Below are positions 54,408 through 63,591 of a DNA stretch of 64,000 nt, in pieces. Positions within the stretch are counted from its first letter, which is position 1. Each line of letters begins with the position of its first letter. The DNA is from Bog-473 sp963704355. Its GTDB lineage: Bacteria > Actinomycetota > Acidimicrobiia > Acidimicrobiales > RAAP-2. The stretch is from the NCBI GenBank assembly GCA_963704355.1, contig OY969891.1:2976001-3040000 (forward strand). The letters run 5' to 3'. Made by a program: the position numbers and the translations under genes. The notes beneath the pieces were generated by a model. That model saw only the letters and a list, made by a program, of their open reading frames with translations. It searched no databases and had not been told where the DNA came from.

Positions 54408-55397
54408 TCAGCCGGTGGGCTCCGGGAGGAGACCCATGGCGTCGGCGGCGCGGGCGTACGTCGCCGACGCCACCTCGCGCGCCTGGACGGCGCCGCGTTC
54501 GAGCACTGCCTCGACGTAGCCCAGGTCGTGATCGAGCTCAAGCCGGTGCTCGCGGATCGGCCGGAGCATCTCGACGAGCGCGACGGCCACGTCGTTCTTG
54601 AGGTCGCCATAGCTGGTGTACTCGGCGGCGACCTGTTGAGGAGTGCGGTCGGTCGCCGCCGCCAGGAGCTCGAGCAGGTTGGCCAGGCCCGGCTTGTTGG
54701 CACGGTCGTAGCGCATCTCGCCGTCGGTGTCGGTGACCGCTTTGCGGATCTTGCGCGTGATGTCCTCGTCCGAGTCGAGCAGGCCGATCGTGCCGAGCGG
54801 AGAGTCGATCGTCTTGGACATCTTGCGCTCGGGGTGCTGGAGGTCCATCACCCGGGCGGCGGTGCCGCTGATGGCCGCCACCGGCACGACGAAGGTCTCG
54901 CCGTAGCGGTTGTTGAAGCGGTGGGCCAGCTCCCGGGTGAGCTCCAGGTGCTGGCGCTGGTCGTCGCCGACGGGGACCTCATTGGCGTCGTAGAGCAGGA
55001 TGTCGGCCGCCATCAGCACCGGGTACGTGAACAGGGAGGCGCGCACCTGCTCCTGGCTGCGACCCTTGTCCTTGAACTGGGTCATCCGCCCCAGCTCGCC
55101 GTAGGAGGCCGTGCACTCGAGGAGCCAGGTCAGCCGTGTGTGCTCGGCCACGTGGCTCTGGATGAACAGGGTGCAGCGGTCGGGCTCGAGGCCGCAGGCC
55201 AGCATGTTGAGCGCCGCGTCGAGCGTGTTGGCCCGGAGGTCGGCCGGGTCGATCTCCTCGGTGAGCGCGTGGAGGTCGACCACGCAGTAGTAGGCGTCGT
55301 TCCCGTTCTGGAAACTCACCCAATGGCGCAGGGCCCCGAGGTAGTTCCCCAAGGTGAAGCTGCCGGACGGCTTGATGCCGGAGAGGACCCTGTTCAT
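54408..55397 (-). CDS. trpS: Tryptophanyl-tRNA synthetase
   Basis: 329 residues from the ATG at 55397 (MNRVLSGIKPSGSFTLGNYL). Class I signatures: the HIGH-equivalent TLGN in PSGSFTLGNYLG and KMSKT in HPERKMSKTIDS. Also DLHALTE, YPVLMAADILLYDA, PVGDDQRQHLELTRELAHRF. It charges tRNA-Trp. Divergent from scpA, with 93 bases between starts. Confidence 0.96.
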   Translation of the reverse strand: MNRVLSGIKPSGSFTLGNYLGALRHWVSFQNGNDAYYCVVDLHALTEEIDPADLRANTLDAALNMLACGLEPDRCTLFIQSHVAEHTRLTWLLECTASYGELGRMTQFKDKGRSQEQVRASLFTYPVLMAADILLYDANEVPVGDDQRQHLELTRELAHRFNNRYGETFVVPVAAISGTAARVMDLQHPERKMSKTIDSPLGTIGLLDSDEDITRKIRKAVTDTDGEMRYDRANKPGLANLLELLAAATDRTPQQVAAEYTSYGDLKNDVAVALVEMLRPIREHRLELDHDLGYVEAVLERGAVQAREVASATYARAADAMGLLPEPTG

Positions 55398-55490
55398 GGG
55401 GCGCCATGGTAGGGCGCACCCACCGGGCCTCCGACCAGGCCCGTCGGGGATGCGCCGGGGGTGGGTGTCCCGTTCGGTAACGTCGGCGCC

Positions 55491-56300
55491 GTGGCCTACC
55501 CGGTCTCCACTCCCGTCTTCGAGGGCCCGATCGACCTCCTGCTCCACCTCGTGTCCAGCCACGAGGTGGACGTCCTCGACATCCCCCTGTTGCCGGTGGT
55601 CGACGCCTTCTTGCAGGTCCTCTCGGAGCAACGCGACCTCATCGACTTGAACCAGCTGTCCGAATTCCTGCTCGTGGCCTCCATCCTGATCGAGCTGAAG
55701 TCCCAGAAGCTCCTCCCAGGCCCCGAGGCCGTCGACGACGGCGAAGACCTCGTCGGGTGGGAAGAGCGCGACCTGTTGCTCTCCCGGCTCCTCGAGTGCC
55801 GTGCCTACGCCGCCGCCGCCGACGTGTTCGTGGCTCTGGCCGAGCAGGCCTCCCGGTCCGTGCCCCGCGAGGTGGGGCTCGACGTCGGGTTCATGGTCCA
55901 CGCCCCCGACCTGCTGGCGGGCGTCACACCCGAGGACCTGGCGCAGGCCTATCTGCGCGGTTCGGCCGAGCGTCCGGCGCCCCGGGTCGACCTCTCCCAC
56001 GTGACGGTCGACACGGTCTCGGTGTCGGAGGCGGTCAGCGAGCTGGTCGCCCTGCCGGACACAGAACGGGTGACCTCGTTCCGGGCACTGGTGCGGGGGT
56101 GCACGACCCGCATGGACGTCATCGTCCGTTTCCTCGCCCTGCTCGAGCTGTGCAAGATGGGCCGTGTCACTCTCGGGCAGGGGAGCACGTTCGGGGACCT
56201 GCATATCTCCTGGCTGGCGGCCGACGACCTGGTCGACGTGACGAGCGGGCGCGGCCTGGCCGAGCTGGGCGGCTTCGAAGTCGACGCCTACGAAGGGTGA
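55491..56300 (+). CDS. scpA: Segregation and condensation protein A
   Basis: 269 residues from the GTG at 55491 (VAYPVSTPVFEGPIDLLLHL, the conserved kleisin start); an upstream GTG at 55461 adds ten residues. N-terminal SMC-binding helices DVLDIPLLPVVDAFLQVLSE and LVASILIELKSQKLLPG; C-terminal winged helix FLALLELCKMGRVTLGQG. Kleisin of the SMC-ScpAB condensin. The first gene of the scpAB-rluB operon. Confidence 0.92.
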   Translation: MAYPVSTPVFEGPIDLLLHLVSSHEVDVLDIPLLPVVDAFLQVLSEQRDLIDLNQLSEFLLVASILIELKSQKLLPGPEAVDDGEDLVGWEERDLLLSRLLECRAYAAAADVFVALAEQASRSVPREVGLDVGFMVHAPDLLAGVTPEDLAQAYLRGSAERPAPRVDLSHVTVDTVSVSEAVSELVALPDTERVTSFRALVRGCTTRMDVIVRFLALLELCKMGRVTLGQGSTFGDLHISWLAADDLVDVTSGRGLAELGGFEVDAYEG

Positions 56301-56303
56301 GGG

Positions 56304-56912
56304 GTGGGTCTCGTGGACGAAGCTGAGCTGGGCCGCACCATTGAGGCCATCCTGCTCGTGGCGGTCGAGCCGCTCCCGGCGCAGCTGCTCGCCGAGCTGC
56401 TCGAGGAACCAGTCGAACGGGTCGAGGAGGCGCTCGACGATTTGGCGCGGTCCTACGAGCGCGACCGCCGCGGCTTCGTGCTGGCGCGGATCGCCGGCGG
56501 TGCGCGGCTCCAGACGCATCCCGACCTGGCGCCGTACGTGGAGCGCTTCGCCAACCGCGAGGTGTCGCACCGCCTGTCGACCGCCGCGCTCGAGACGTTG
56601 GCCATCGTGGCCTACCGCCAGCCGGTGTCGCGGGGCCAGATCTCCTCGCTGCGCGGGGTCAACGTCGACGGGGTCACCCGTCTGCTCGAGCAGCGCGGCT
56701 ACATCGAGGTGATCGGGCACGCAGAGGGGCCGGGACAGCCCGCCCTCTTCGGCACGACCGAACTCTTCCTCGAGCGGCTCGGCCTCGACTCGCTCGACCA
56801 GCTCCCGGCGGTGGAGGACTTCCTGCCCGGTCCCGAGGTAGCGGGCGACCTCGAGCGCGACCTGCGCTCGGCGCTGGGCCTCGGCGCCGAGGCGGCTTCC
56901 GACGACGGCTGA
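56304..56912 (+). CDS. scpB: Segregation and condensation protein B
   Basis: 202 residues, GTG start four bases after scpA. Two winged-helix domains: TIEAILLVAVEPLPAQLLAE and LSTAALETLAIVAYRQPVSR, GQISSLRGVNVDGVTRLLEQ, RGYIEVIGHAEGPGQPALFG. Forms the dimeric clamp partner of ScpA. Its stop lies inside the presumed 5' end of rluB. Confidence 0.93.
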   Translation: MGLVDEAELGRTIEAILLVAVEPLPAQLLAELLEEPVERVEEALDDLARSYERDRRGFVLARIAGGARLQTHPDLAPYVERFANREVSHRLSTAALETLAIVAYRQPVSRGQISSLRGVNVDGVTRLLEQRGYIEVIGHAEGPGQPALFGTTELFLERLGLDSLDQLPAVEDFLPGPEVAGDLERDLRSALGLGAEAASDDG

Positions 56913-57624
56913 GCCGGCCGAGGGGGAGCGGCTCCAGAAGGTTCTGGCGCGCGCCGGGATCGGCTCGCGGCGCGCCTGCGAGGAGCTGATCGCGGCGGGG
57001 CGGGTCACCGTCGACGGCGTCGCGGCCATCCTCGGCCAGCGCATCGACCCCTCGACGGCGCGGGTCGAGCTCGACGGCGCGCTGGTGCCGGTCGCCTCCG
57101 GCCTCGTCTACTACCTGTTGAACAAGCCGGACGACGTCATCACCACGGCCGACGATCCTCAGGGCCGTCCCACGGTCGTCGCGCTGGTGCCCGCCGAGCC
57201 CCGCGTGTTCCCGGTGGGCCGCCTCGACCGCCACACCGAGGGGCTGTTGATCCTGACGAACGACGGCGCGCTGTCCCAACTGCTCACCCACCCGTCGCAC
57301 GGTGTCGCGAAGGAGTACGTCGCCGAGGTCAAGGGCGGCACGCCCGCCCCCGGGGCGTTGCGCGCGCTGCGCCAGGGCGTCGAGCTCGACGACGGCCCGA
57401 CCGCTCCCGCCGAGGTCGGGGTGCTGGCCCCCGGCGTGCTGCGGCTCGTCATCCACGAGGGCCGCAACCGCCAGGTGCGGCGCATGTGCGACGCCATCGG
57501 CCACCCGGTCACGCGCCTCGTCCGCACGCGCATCGGGCCGGTGCGCGACACGCAGCTCGCCCCGGGGCGCTGGCGGCATCTCGGCGCCGACGAGGTGCGC
57601 GCCCTGGCCGCTGCGGCCCGCTAG
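56902..57624 (+). CDS. rluB: Pseudouridine synthase RluB-like
   Basis: About 240 residues. S4 domain (ERLQKVLARAGIGSRRACEE, LIAAGRVTVDGVAAILGQRI) then the RsuA-like catalytic domain: FPVGRLDRHTEGLLILTNDG (catalytic Asp in GRLDxxT), GVAKEYVAEVKGG, HEGRNRQVRRMCDAIGHPVT. It isomerises U2605-type uridine in 23S rRNA. No ATG, GTG or TTG precedes the S4 domain in this frame after the stop at 56839; the coordinate here is an ACG codon taken as a placeholder. The first ordinary start (GTG 57085) would remove the S4 domain. Confidence 0.85.
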   Translation, partial: TTAEPAEGERLQKVLARAGIGSRRACEELIAAGRVTVDGVAAILGQRIDPSTARVELDGALVPVASGLVYYLLNKPDDVITTADDPQGRPTVVALVPAEPRVFPVGRLDRHTEGLLILTNDGALSQLLTHPSHGVAKEYVAEVKGGTPAPGALRALRQGVELDDGPTAPAEVGVLAPGVLRLVIHEGRNRQVRRMCDAIGHPVTRLVRTRIGPVRDTQLAPGRWRHLGADEVRALAAAAR

Positions 57625-57670
57625 GCCCGTCAGCAGGGAGGACGGCCCCGGGGCCGGTAAAGTGACCCGG

Positions 57671-58045
57671 ATGCCACCCGCTCTCACGCTCAGAGGCCTG
57701 CGCGGCGCCACGACGGTCGACGCGGACACCGTGGCCCAGGTCACCGAGCGCTCGCAGGAGCTGATGCGCGAGATCATGGCCCGCAACGGGCTGGCGGAGG
57801 ACGACATCGTCAGCGTCCTCTTCACGGCGACCGCAGACGTGACGAGCACGTTCCCGGCGACGGCCATCCGCGAGATCGGGTTCGGGGCCGTGCCGCTCCT
57901 CTGCGCGGCCGAGATCGCGGTGCCGGGGGCCATGCCCCATTGCATCCGCGTGCTGCTCCACGTGTACACGTTGCGCTCGGGCGACGAGATGCACCACGTC
58001 TATCTCCACGGCGCCCAAGGGCTCCGCGATGACCTCCCCGACTGA
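57671..58045 (+). CDS. aroH: Chorismate mutase, AroH type
   Basis: 124 residues, ATG start. AroH trimeric-barrel signatures: LRGLRGATTVDADTVAQVTE, LFTATADVTSTFPATAIREI, PLLCAAEIAVPGAMPHCIRV and LLHVYTLRSGDEMHHVYLHG. It converts chorismate to prephenate, feeding tyrA directly downstream (17-base overlap). Confidence 0.94.
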   Translation: MPPALTLRGLRGATTVDADTVAQVTERSQELMREIMARNGLAEDDIVSVLFTATADVTSTFPATAIREIGFGAVPLLCAAEIAVPGAMPHCIRVLLHVYTLRSGDEMHHVYLHGAQGLRDDLPD

Positions 58046-59123
58046 GGGCGGGACGCGTCGCCGGGCGCTCGTCGTCGGGACCGGTCTGATCGGCGGGTCG
58101 ATCGCCCTCGGCCTGCGGCGGCGGGGCTGGCACGTGTCCGGCCTCGATGCCGACGAGGCGCGCGCCGACGACGCGTTGGCCGGTGGCGTGGTCGACGCAC
58201 TGGGCGACGACCCTGAGGCGGAGGTCGTCTTCGTCGCCATCCCGGCGACCGCCGTCGCAGGGGTGGCACGGGGGCTCCTCCAAGACGAGACGCGACGGTC
58301 CGACGTCGTCGTGACCGACGTCAGCGGGGTGAAGACCGCAATCGTCGCCGGCGCGGACCATCCCCGCTTCATCGGCGGGCACCCCATGGCGGGGTCCGAG
58401 CAGGTGGGCCTCCACGGCGCCGACCCGGAGCTGTTCGAGGGCGCCGTGTGGGTCCTCACGCCGACGGCGGCCACCGACCTGGAATCCTTCGACCGGTTGA
58501 AAGGCGTCGTCATGAGCCTCGGCGCCGACGTGCTCGTGCTCTCGGCAGCCGACCATGACCGGCTCGTGGCCGTGGTCTCTCACGTCCCGCACCTCGTGGC
58601 GGCGACGCTGATGAACGCGGCCAGCGCGGGTGCCGAGCAGGACGGCGCGCTCTTGCGCCTCGCCGCAGGCGGCTTCCGGGACATGACCCGCGTCGCCGCA
58701 GGCCATCCCGGCATCTGGCCCGACATCTGCGCGGAGAACGCCGCCGCCATCGTTGACGCCCTCGACTCGCTGGTGGGCGATCTCGGCGCCATGCGCGAGC
58801 GCGTGGCGGCCCAGGACCGCGACGCGCTGCTCGGCGTGCTCCAGAGCGCGAGCGCGGCCCGGCGCAACCTGCCGGCCCGCATCGCGCGCCCCGACCACCT
58901 GGCTGAGCTCCGCATCCCCGTCCCCGACCGGGCCGGCGTCCTGGCCGAGATCACCGCGCTGGCTGCGGACGCCGGCATCGGCATCTACGACATCGAGATC
59001 GCGCACTCCGCCGAGGGCCCGCGCGGTGTCCTCATCCTCGTGGTCGACGACGCCGAGGGCGAGACCCTCGCCGCCGCGGTCGAGGCGAAGGGCTACCGCT
59101 GCCAGACAGCCCACCTGTCGTGA
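58029..59123 (+). CDS. tyrA: Prephenate dehydrogenase with ACT domain
   Basis: 364 residues. NAD-binding VVGTGLIGGSIALGL (residues 15-29), VVTDVSGVKTAIV, catalytic-site FIGGHPMAGSEQVGLHGADP, helical dimerisation domain to about 280, and a C-terminal ACT domain (LRIPVPDRAGVLAEITALAA, about 298-364), which usually gives feedback control by tyrosine or phenylalanine. Four-base overlap with aroA. Confidence 0.94.
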   Translation: MTSPTEGGTRRRALVVGTGLIGGSIALGLRRRGWHVSGLDADEARADDALAGGVVDALGDDPEAEVVFVAIPATAVAGVARGLLQDETRRSDVVVTDVSGVKTAIVAGADHPRFIGGHPMAGSEQVGLHGADPELFEGAVWVLTPTAATDLESFDRLKGVVMSLGADVLVLSAADHDRLVAVVSHVPHLVAATLMNAASAGAEQDGALLRLAAGGFRDMTRVAAGHPGIWPDICAENAAAIVDALDSLVGDLGAMRERVAAQDRDALLGVLQSASAARRNLPARIARPDHLAELRIPVPDRAGVLAEITALAADAGIGIYDIEIAHSAEGPRGVLILVVDDAEGETLAAAVEAKGYRCQTAHLS

Positions 59124-61036
59124 CGGCGCCCCGCATCCTTGTGGTCGAGGGCGCGGTGCCCTGCCGAGGCACCGTTCGCACGCCCGGAGAGAAGTCGATC
59201 TCCCACCGGGCCGTGCTGCTGGGGGCGCTGGCCGAGGGGACCTCACTCGTCCGCGGGCTGTCCGACGGCGCCGACGTCGCCGCCTCGCTGGGTGCGGTCG
59301 AGGCGCTGGGCGCCGGGGTCGAACGGCGTGCGGACGGCACGGTCGTGTTGCACGGCGGGCGGGCGCGCCTGCACCGCCCCACCCACGCCCTTGACTGCGG
59401 CAACTCCGGGACGTCCATGCGGCTGCTGGCGGGCCTCGTCGCCGGGTTCGACTGGGAGACCGAACTGGTGGGCGACGAGTCCCTCTCGACCCGCCCCATG
59501 GACCGCGTGGCCGAGCCGCTGGGTCTCATGGGGGCGCAGGTGCGCGGGCGCGCCGAGCGTTGCCTGCCTCCGCTGCAGGTGACCGGCGGCGCACTCGAAG
59601 GCATCGACTGGACTTCCAAGGTGGCGAGCGCACAGGTGAAGTCGGCCATCCTGTTGGCCGGGCTGTCGGCCGGTGGCACCACGGTGGTGCGCGAGGCCGT
59701 CACGACCCGCACCCACACCGAGGACATGCTGGCCGAGGCCGGCGCCGACATCAGCGTGGAGCCCTGGGGCGAGGGGCGCGTCGTCACCGTGCGCGCCTCG
59801 GCGCTCAAGCCGGTCGACCGCACCGTGCCCGGCGATCCCTCGGCCGCGGCGTTCTTCGTCGTCGCCGGTTGCGTCGTCCCCGGGAGCGCGGTCGACGTGG
59901 CGGACGTCTACCGCGGCGCGGCTCGGCTCGGCTTCGTCTCGGTGCTCCAGCGCATGGGTGCCGAAGTGACGCTCGTCCCCGGCGACCCCGGCACCGTCAC
60001 CATCCGCGCCGTCTCCGGGCCGCTGCGCGGCACCGACGTCGCGGCCGCGGAGATCCCCTCCCTCGACGAGGTCCCGGCGCTCGCGGTCGCCGCCGCCGTG
60101 GCCGAAGGCACGACGGTCTTCTCCGACGTGGGCGAGCTCCGGGTCAAGGAGGTCGACCGCCTGGCCGCCGTGGCCGACATGGTGACCGCCTTCGGCGCCA
60201 CCGCACGCATCGAAGGTGACACGCTGGCCGTGACCGGCACCGGCGGCCCGCTGCGCGGCGCGCGCTTTGACAGCCGCGGCGACCATCGCATGGCCATGGC
60301 CGCGGCGGTGGCCGGCCTGGCGGCGCAGACCGGCGAGCGCAGCATCGTCATCGGGTTCGACGCCGTCGAGACGAGCTACCGGGCCTTCGCCGACGACCTG
60401 CAGGCACTGACCGGTCCCGACCGCGGCCCGCGCGGCCTGATCGTGGCCATCGACGGGCCGGCCGGGGCCGGGAAGTCCACAGTGTCGACCGCGGTGGCGG
60501 CACGCCTGGGCCTGGCCCGACTCGATACGGGCGCGATGTACCGCGCCGTCGCCGCTCTGGCGCTCGAGAGCGGCACCGACCCCGGCGACGCCCCGGCCGT
60601 CGCGGCGCTGGCGGAGGAGTCCAGCCTTGAGGTGGGGGAGCGGGTGACGATCGACGGGATCGACGTGACGAGCGTGATCCGCTCGCCCGAGGTGGGACGG
60701 GTCGTCTCCGTGGTGGCCGCCAACCCCGAGGTGCGCCGGCACCTCGTGCGGCGCCAACGCGCCTGGGCCAGGGCCCACGGCGGCGGGGTCGTCGAGGGCC
60801 GGGACATCGGGTCGGTCGTGTTCCCGCGCGCGCAGCTCAAGGTGTTCCTCACGGCGTCGCCCGAGGAGCGGGCCCGGCGGCGCCACGACGAGGCGCCGAA
60901 GGCCGTCGCCCGGCGAGACCGGCTCGACTCGACCCGCGACGCCTCTCCTCTGCGGGAGGCCGAGGATGCCCATTTCCTCGATACGACGGGGCGCGCGGTG
61001 CAGGATGTGGTCGAGGAGGTGCTGTCGTGGTTGTGA
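59120..61036 (+). CDS. aroA-cmk: Fused EPSP synthase - cytidylate kinase
   Basis: 638 residues in one uninterrupted frame. Residues 1-430 are 3-phosphoshikimate 1-carboxyvinyltransferase: GEKSISHRAVLLGALAEGT, LDCGNSGTSMRLLAGLVAGF, RPMDRVAEPLGLMGAQVRG, LRVKEVDRLAAVADMVTAFG, DHRMAMAAAVAGLA. From about 439 a cytidylate kinase begins: LIVAIDGPAGAGKSTVSTAV (P-loop), LDTGAMYRAVA, GRDIGSVVFPRAQLKVFLTA, with a rather short lid region before RRDRLDSTRDASPL. It joins the shikimate pathway to CMP/dCMP phosphorylation in one chain. Confidence 0.95.
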   Translation: MTAPRILVVEGAVPCRGTVRTPGEKSISHRAVLLGALAEGTSLVRGLSDGADVAASLGAVEALGAGVERRADGTVVLHGGRARLHRPTHALDCGNSGTSMRLLAGLVAGFDWETELVGDESLSTRPMDRVAEPLGLMGAQVRGRAERCLPPLQVTGGALEGIDWTSKVASAQVKSAILLAGLSAGGTTVVREAVTTRTHTEDMLAEAGADISVEPWGEGRVVTVRASALKPVDRTVPGDPSAAAFFVVAGCVVPGSAVDVADVYRGAARLGFVSVLQRMGAEVTLVPGDPGTVTIRAVSGPLRGTDVAAAEIPSLDEVPALAVAAAVAEGTTVFSDVGELRVKEVDRLAAVADMVTAFGATARIEGDTLAVTGTGGPLRGARFDSRGDHRMAMAAAVAGLAAQTGERSIVIGFDAVETSYRAFADDLQALTGPDRGPRGLIVAIDGPAGAGKSTVSTAVAARLGLARLDTGAMYRAVAALALESGTDPGDAPAVAALAEESSLEVGERVTIDGIDVTSVIRSPEVGRVVSVVAANPEVRRHLVRRQRAWARAHGGGVVEGRDIGSVVFPRAQLKVFLTASPEERARRRHDEAPKAVARRDRLDSTRDASPLREAEDAHFLDTTGRAVQDVVEEVLSWL

Positions 61037-61761
61037 ACACGCCGGGGTCCGCCCCGGACGCCGAGCGGGAGCCTGCCGAGGCGCCCGGCCGCCATCAGGA
61101 CTTCGAGGTGGACCCCCGCTTCTCTCCGCTGTACCGGACCGAGCGCGTCATCTTCGTGACCGGCCTGTGGACGTGGTTCCGGCCCAAGGTCGTCGGCCGC
61201 GAGCACGTGCCCGAGACGGGACCCGTCATCCTGGCCCCGGTGCACCGGTCGTTCGCTGACTTTGCCTTCGCCGCGTTCTGCACGGACCGCAAGCTGTTCT
61301 TCATGACCAAGGACGAGATGTGGAAGAACAAGTGGCTCGGCAAGCTGCTGCTCAGCGTGGGCGCGTTCCCCGTGCACCGCGAGTCGGCCGACCGCGAGGC
61401 GCTCCAACGCGCCGAAGAGGTGCTGCGCCGGGGCCAGGTGCTGGTGCTCTTCCCCGAGGGCACGCGGCGCGAGGGGACTGTGGTCAAGGACCTGATGGAG
61501 GGAGCGGCGTTCCTCTCGGCGCGCACGGGCGCGCCGATCGTCCCGATCGGCATCGGCGGGTCCGACCTGGCCATGCCCAAGGGGAGCTCCATCCCCAAGC
61601 CGCGCACGATCCAGGTGGTGATCGGCCCCGCCATTCCGGCACCACCCCGGACCGGGGGCGGGCGCGTGTCCCGCTCGTCCGTGCACGCCGCCACCGAGGC
61701 GCTGGTCCCCAAGCTGCAGGCCGTCTACGACGAGGCCCGGGACCGGACCGGCCGCTACTGA
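61027..61761 (+). CDS. plsC: 1-acyl-sn-glycerol-3-phosphate acyltransferase
   Basis: 244 residues, GTG start overlapping the end of cmk by ten bases. Acyltransferase motifs: I VHRSFADFAFA (HxxxxD), II SVGAFPVHRESADREALQRA, III LVLFPEGTRREGTVVKDLME, IV APIVPIGIGGSDLAMPKGSS. Makes phosphatidic acid from lysophosphatidic acid and acyl-CoA or ACP. Last gene of the operon. Confidence 0.9.
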   Translation: MVVNTPGSAPDAEREPAEAPGRHQDFEVDPRFSPLYRTERVIFVTGLWTWFRPKVVGREHVPETGPVILAPVHRSFADFAFAAFCTDRKLFFMTKDEMWKNKWLGKLLLSVGAFPVHRESADREALQRAEEVLRRGQVLVLFPEGTRREGTVVKDLMEGAAFLSARTGAPIVPIGIGGSDLAMPKGSSIPKPRTIQVVIGPAIPAPPRTGGGRVSRSSVHAATEALVPKLQAVYDEARDRTGRY

Positions 61762-61810
61762 GGGCCGGGCCTTCTCGCCCGTCTGGCCCGCCCGGTCGAG
61801 GTTTCGGCCG

Positions 61811-62029
61811 CTACTCCGCCTGCGACCCGGGCTCGCTGGAAGAGGTCAGCAACGACCGGTAGCGGGCCGAGCGAGTCAGCAGAATGTCCGCGGTTCGCTG
61901 GTCGAAGTCGGCCGCTCGCTGGAGAGCCTCGCGCAGGTCCTCCTCGTCACTCAGCACGTGCACGGAGGTGCACTCGCGCTGGGCGATCTCGTGGGTCCGG
62001 TTGCTTGCTCGATGGAACCGCATGTTCAT
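61811..62029 (-). CDS. Small hypothetical protein
   Basis: 72 residues, helical and charged (NRTHEIAQRECTSVHVLSDE, EDLREALQRAADFDQRTADI), Ser-rich end. Possible RBS GTGAGG lies upstream of the ATG. No family recognised; facing the plsC gene. Confidence 0.45.
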   Translation of the reverse strand: MNMRFHRASNRTHEIAQRECTSVHVLSDEEDLREALQRAADFDQRTADILLTRSARYRSLLTSSSEPGSQAE

Positions 62030-62196
62030 CAGAGCCTCACAATTGGTGCGTCGGATATCTCTGGCTCCCGCCCATTGTCATACCAGGAACGGCTCAAGTG
62101 TGAGCGCGCGCGGGCGTCCAAAATCCGTCGGGTTGCGCGTGGAGGCGGGGAGCGAGCGCTCGCTCGGGGGCGGGACGGCGGGAGGCCGTCCTGCCG

Positions 62197-63027
62197 TTAG
62201 GAGTGGCGCCCTAACGTACGAGCCCGCCACCACGACTCGAGCACGACCCGCCCGTAGCGCACGCCGAAGAGCCAGTTCTTGCCCTTCTTCGTGGTGCCCG
62301 ACGCCCGGGGATGCCAGACGGTCGGCCGTTCGGTCACCCGCCAGCCCCGCTTCATGGCGAAGATGAGGAGCTCGGCCGTCTGGTACTGCGTCTGCTGGAG
62401 CCGGTAGGCGATGTCGTCGAGCATGGCGACCCGCAGCGCCCGGTAACCGTTGGAGGTGTCGGTGAGCTTGGTATGCCCCATGGCGCTGAGCACCCAGGAG
62501 AAGACCCTGACGCCGGCCTTGCGAACGCTGTCGCTCGTGGTGTCGCTGCCGAGCACCCGTGAGGCCACCACGAAATCCGCCTCGTCGTCGACAAGGGGCT
62601 GGAGCATGGCGGGGATCTCGGCCGGGTCGTTCTGACCGTCAGCGTCGAGCGTCACCGCATACTGCGCGCCGAGTTCGATACACAGCGCATAGCCGACCCG
62701 CAGCGCGTAGCCGTGCCCGAGGTTCTCGGAGAGCACGAAGGTGACGGCACCGGACTCCTTCGCGATGTCGGCGGTCCCGTCGCTACCCCCGTCCACCATG
62801 ACCAGGGTGGTCACGGCGAGGCCGCAGGCATCGTCGGGGACGCCGGCGAGCACCGGACCGATGTTGCCCTCCTCCTCGTACGCACAGATCAGTGCGACCA
62901 CCGGCGAGAGCTTGAGGTCGGCGTACCGCAAGTCGAACTCGCGCCGGGATTCCTCGATGACGCGCCGCGCGCGAGCAGGGTCGGTGCGGATGCTGGCGCC
63001 CGAGGTGGCGCCGCTGGGGGCCGTCAA
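62197..63027 (-). CDS. Family 2 glycosyltransferase
   Basis: 276 residues from a TTG that overlaps the stop of the HD gene (TTGA). GT-A motifs: VVALICAYEEEGNIGPVLAG, VMVDGGSDGTADIAKESGAV, VTLDADGQNDPAEIPAMLQP (DxD-like), VVASRVLG and a C-terminal helix with basic residues but no obvious membrane span. Probably transfers a sugar to a polyprenyl phosphate or cell-surface glycan. Coupled to the HD gene. Confidence 0.85.
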   Translation of the reverse strand: MTAPSGATSGASIRTDPARARRVIEESRREFDLRYADLKLSPVVALICAYEEEGNIGPVLAGVPDDACGLAVTTLVMVDGGSDGTADIAKESGAVTFVLSENLGHGYALRVGYALCIELGAQYAVTLDADGQNDPAEIPAMLQPLVDDEADFVVASRVLGSDTTSDSVRKAGVRVFSWVLSAMGHTKLTDTSNGYRALRVAMLDDIAYRLQQTQYQTAELLIFAMKRGWRVTERPTVWHPRASGTTKKGKNWLFGVRYGRVVLESWWRARTLGRHS

Positions 63028-63566
63028 AGCGAATGAGGCGTGGCGAAGAGCTGGCGGACCAGCGGCTCGAAGTGCGAGAGCGGCTTGGTCGGGTAGTCCG
63101 GGTCGAAGCTGTTCTGGTCCCACTCGTCGGCAAACCGCGCGGCCAGGCCGTACCACGGCTCACCCTCGTACTTGTCACGAGCGTTCGGATCCTGCCCGAG
63201 GTACTCGTAGTAGTGCTTGCCCTGGAAGTCCTGGTGCGCCCAGATCATGTGGTAGGTGTCCTCGCTCACGTAGGGGCGCAGGATCTCGGCGGCGATATGG
63301 GGATGGTTCATCACCGAGACGGCCTTCCCGATGTCGTGGCACAGCGACGCCACGACGACCTCGTCCGAGGCGCCGGCCTCCTCGGCCCGCGTCGCCGTCT
63401 GCAGCGAGTGGACGAGCTGGTCCACCGCGAAGCCGTCGGTGATGTCCTCGAGCGACTCGAGCATGGCCAGCACCCGGTCGGCGACCCGGGGTTGATGTTC
63501 CATCGACTCGACGATGATGTGCTGCCACTGCTCGGCGGTCGACTCGTCCATTCGGGTGAACGTCAT
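63024..63566 (-). CDS. HD-domain phosphohydrolase-like protein
   Basis: 180 residues from the ATG at 63566. HD elements: GFAVDQLVHSLQTATRAEEA (His), VVASLCHDIGKAVSVMNHPH (HD), YHMIWAHQDFQGKHYYEY. Proteins of this form are often annotated as HD-domain phosphonate or nucleotide hydrolases; substrate unknown. Its stop overlaps the glycosyltransferase start. Confidence 0.82.
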   Translation of the reverse strand: MTFTRMDESTAEQWQHIIVESMEHQPRVADRVLAMLESLEDITDGFAVDQLVHSLQTATRAEEAGASDEVVVASLCHDIGKAVSVMNHPHIAAEILRPYVSEDTYHMIWAHQDFQGKHYYEYLGQDPNARDKYEGEPWYGLAARFADEWDQNSFDPDYPTKPLSHFEPLVRQLFATPHSL

Positions 63567-63591
63567 GATGGAAGTATCGCGCCGTACGGTC

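Noticed and set aside
55398..57044. Upstream extension of the trpS frame on the minus strand over scpA/scpB
   Set aside because: It lies opposite clear scpA and scpB coding sequence and has shadow composition; trpS homology begins exactly at the ATG at 55397.
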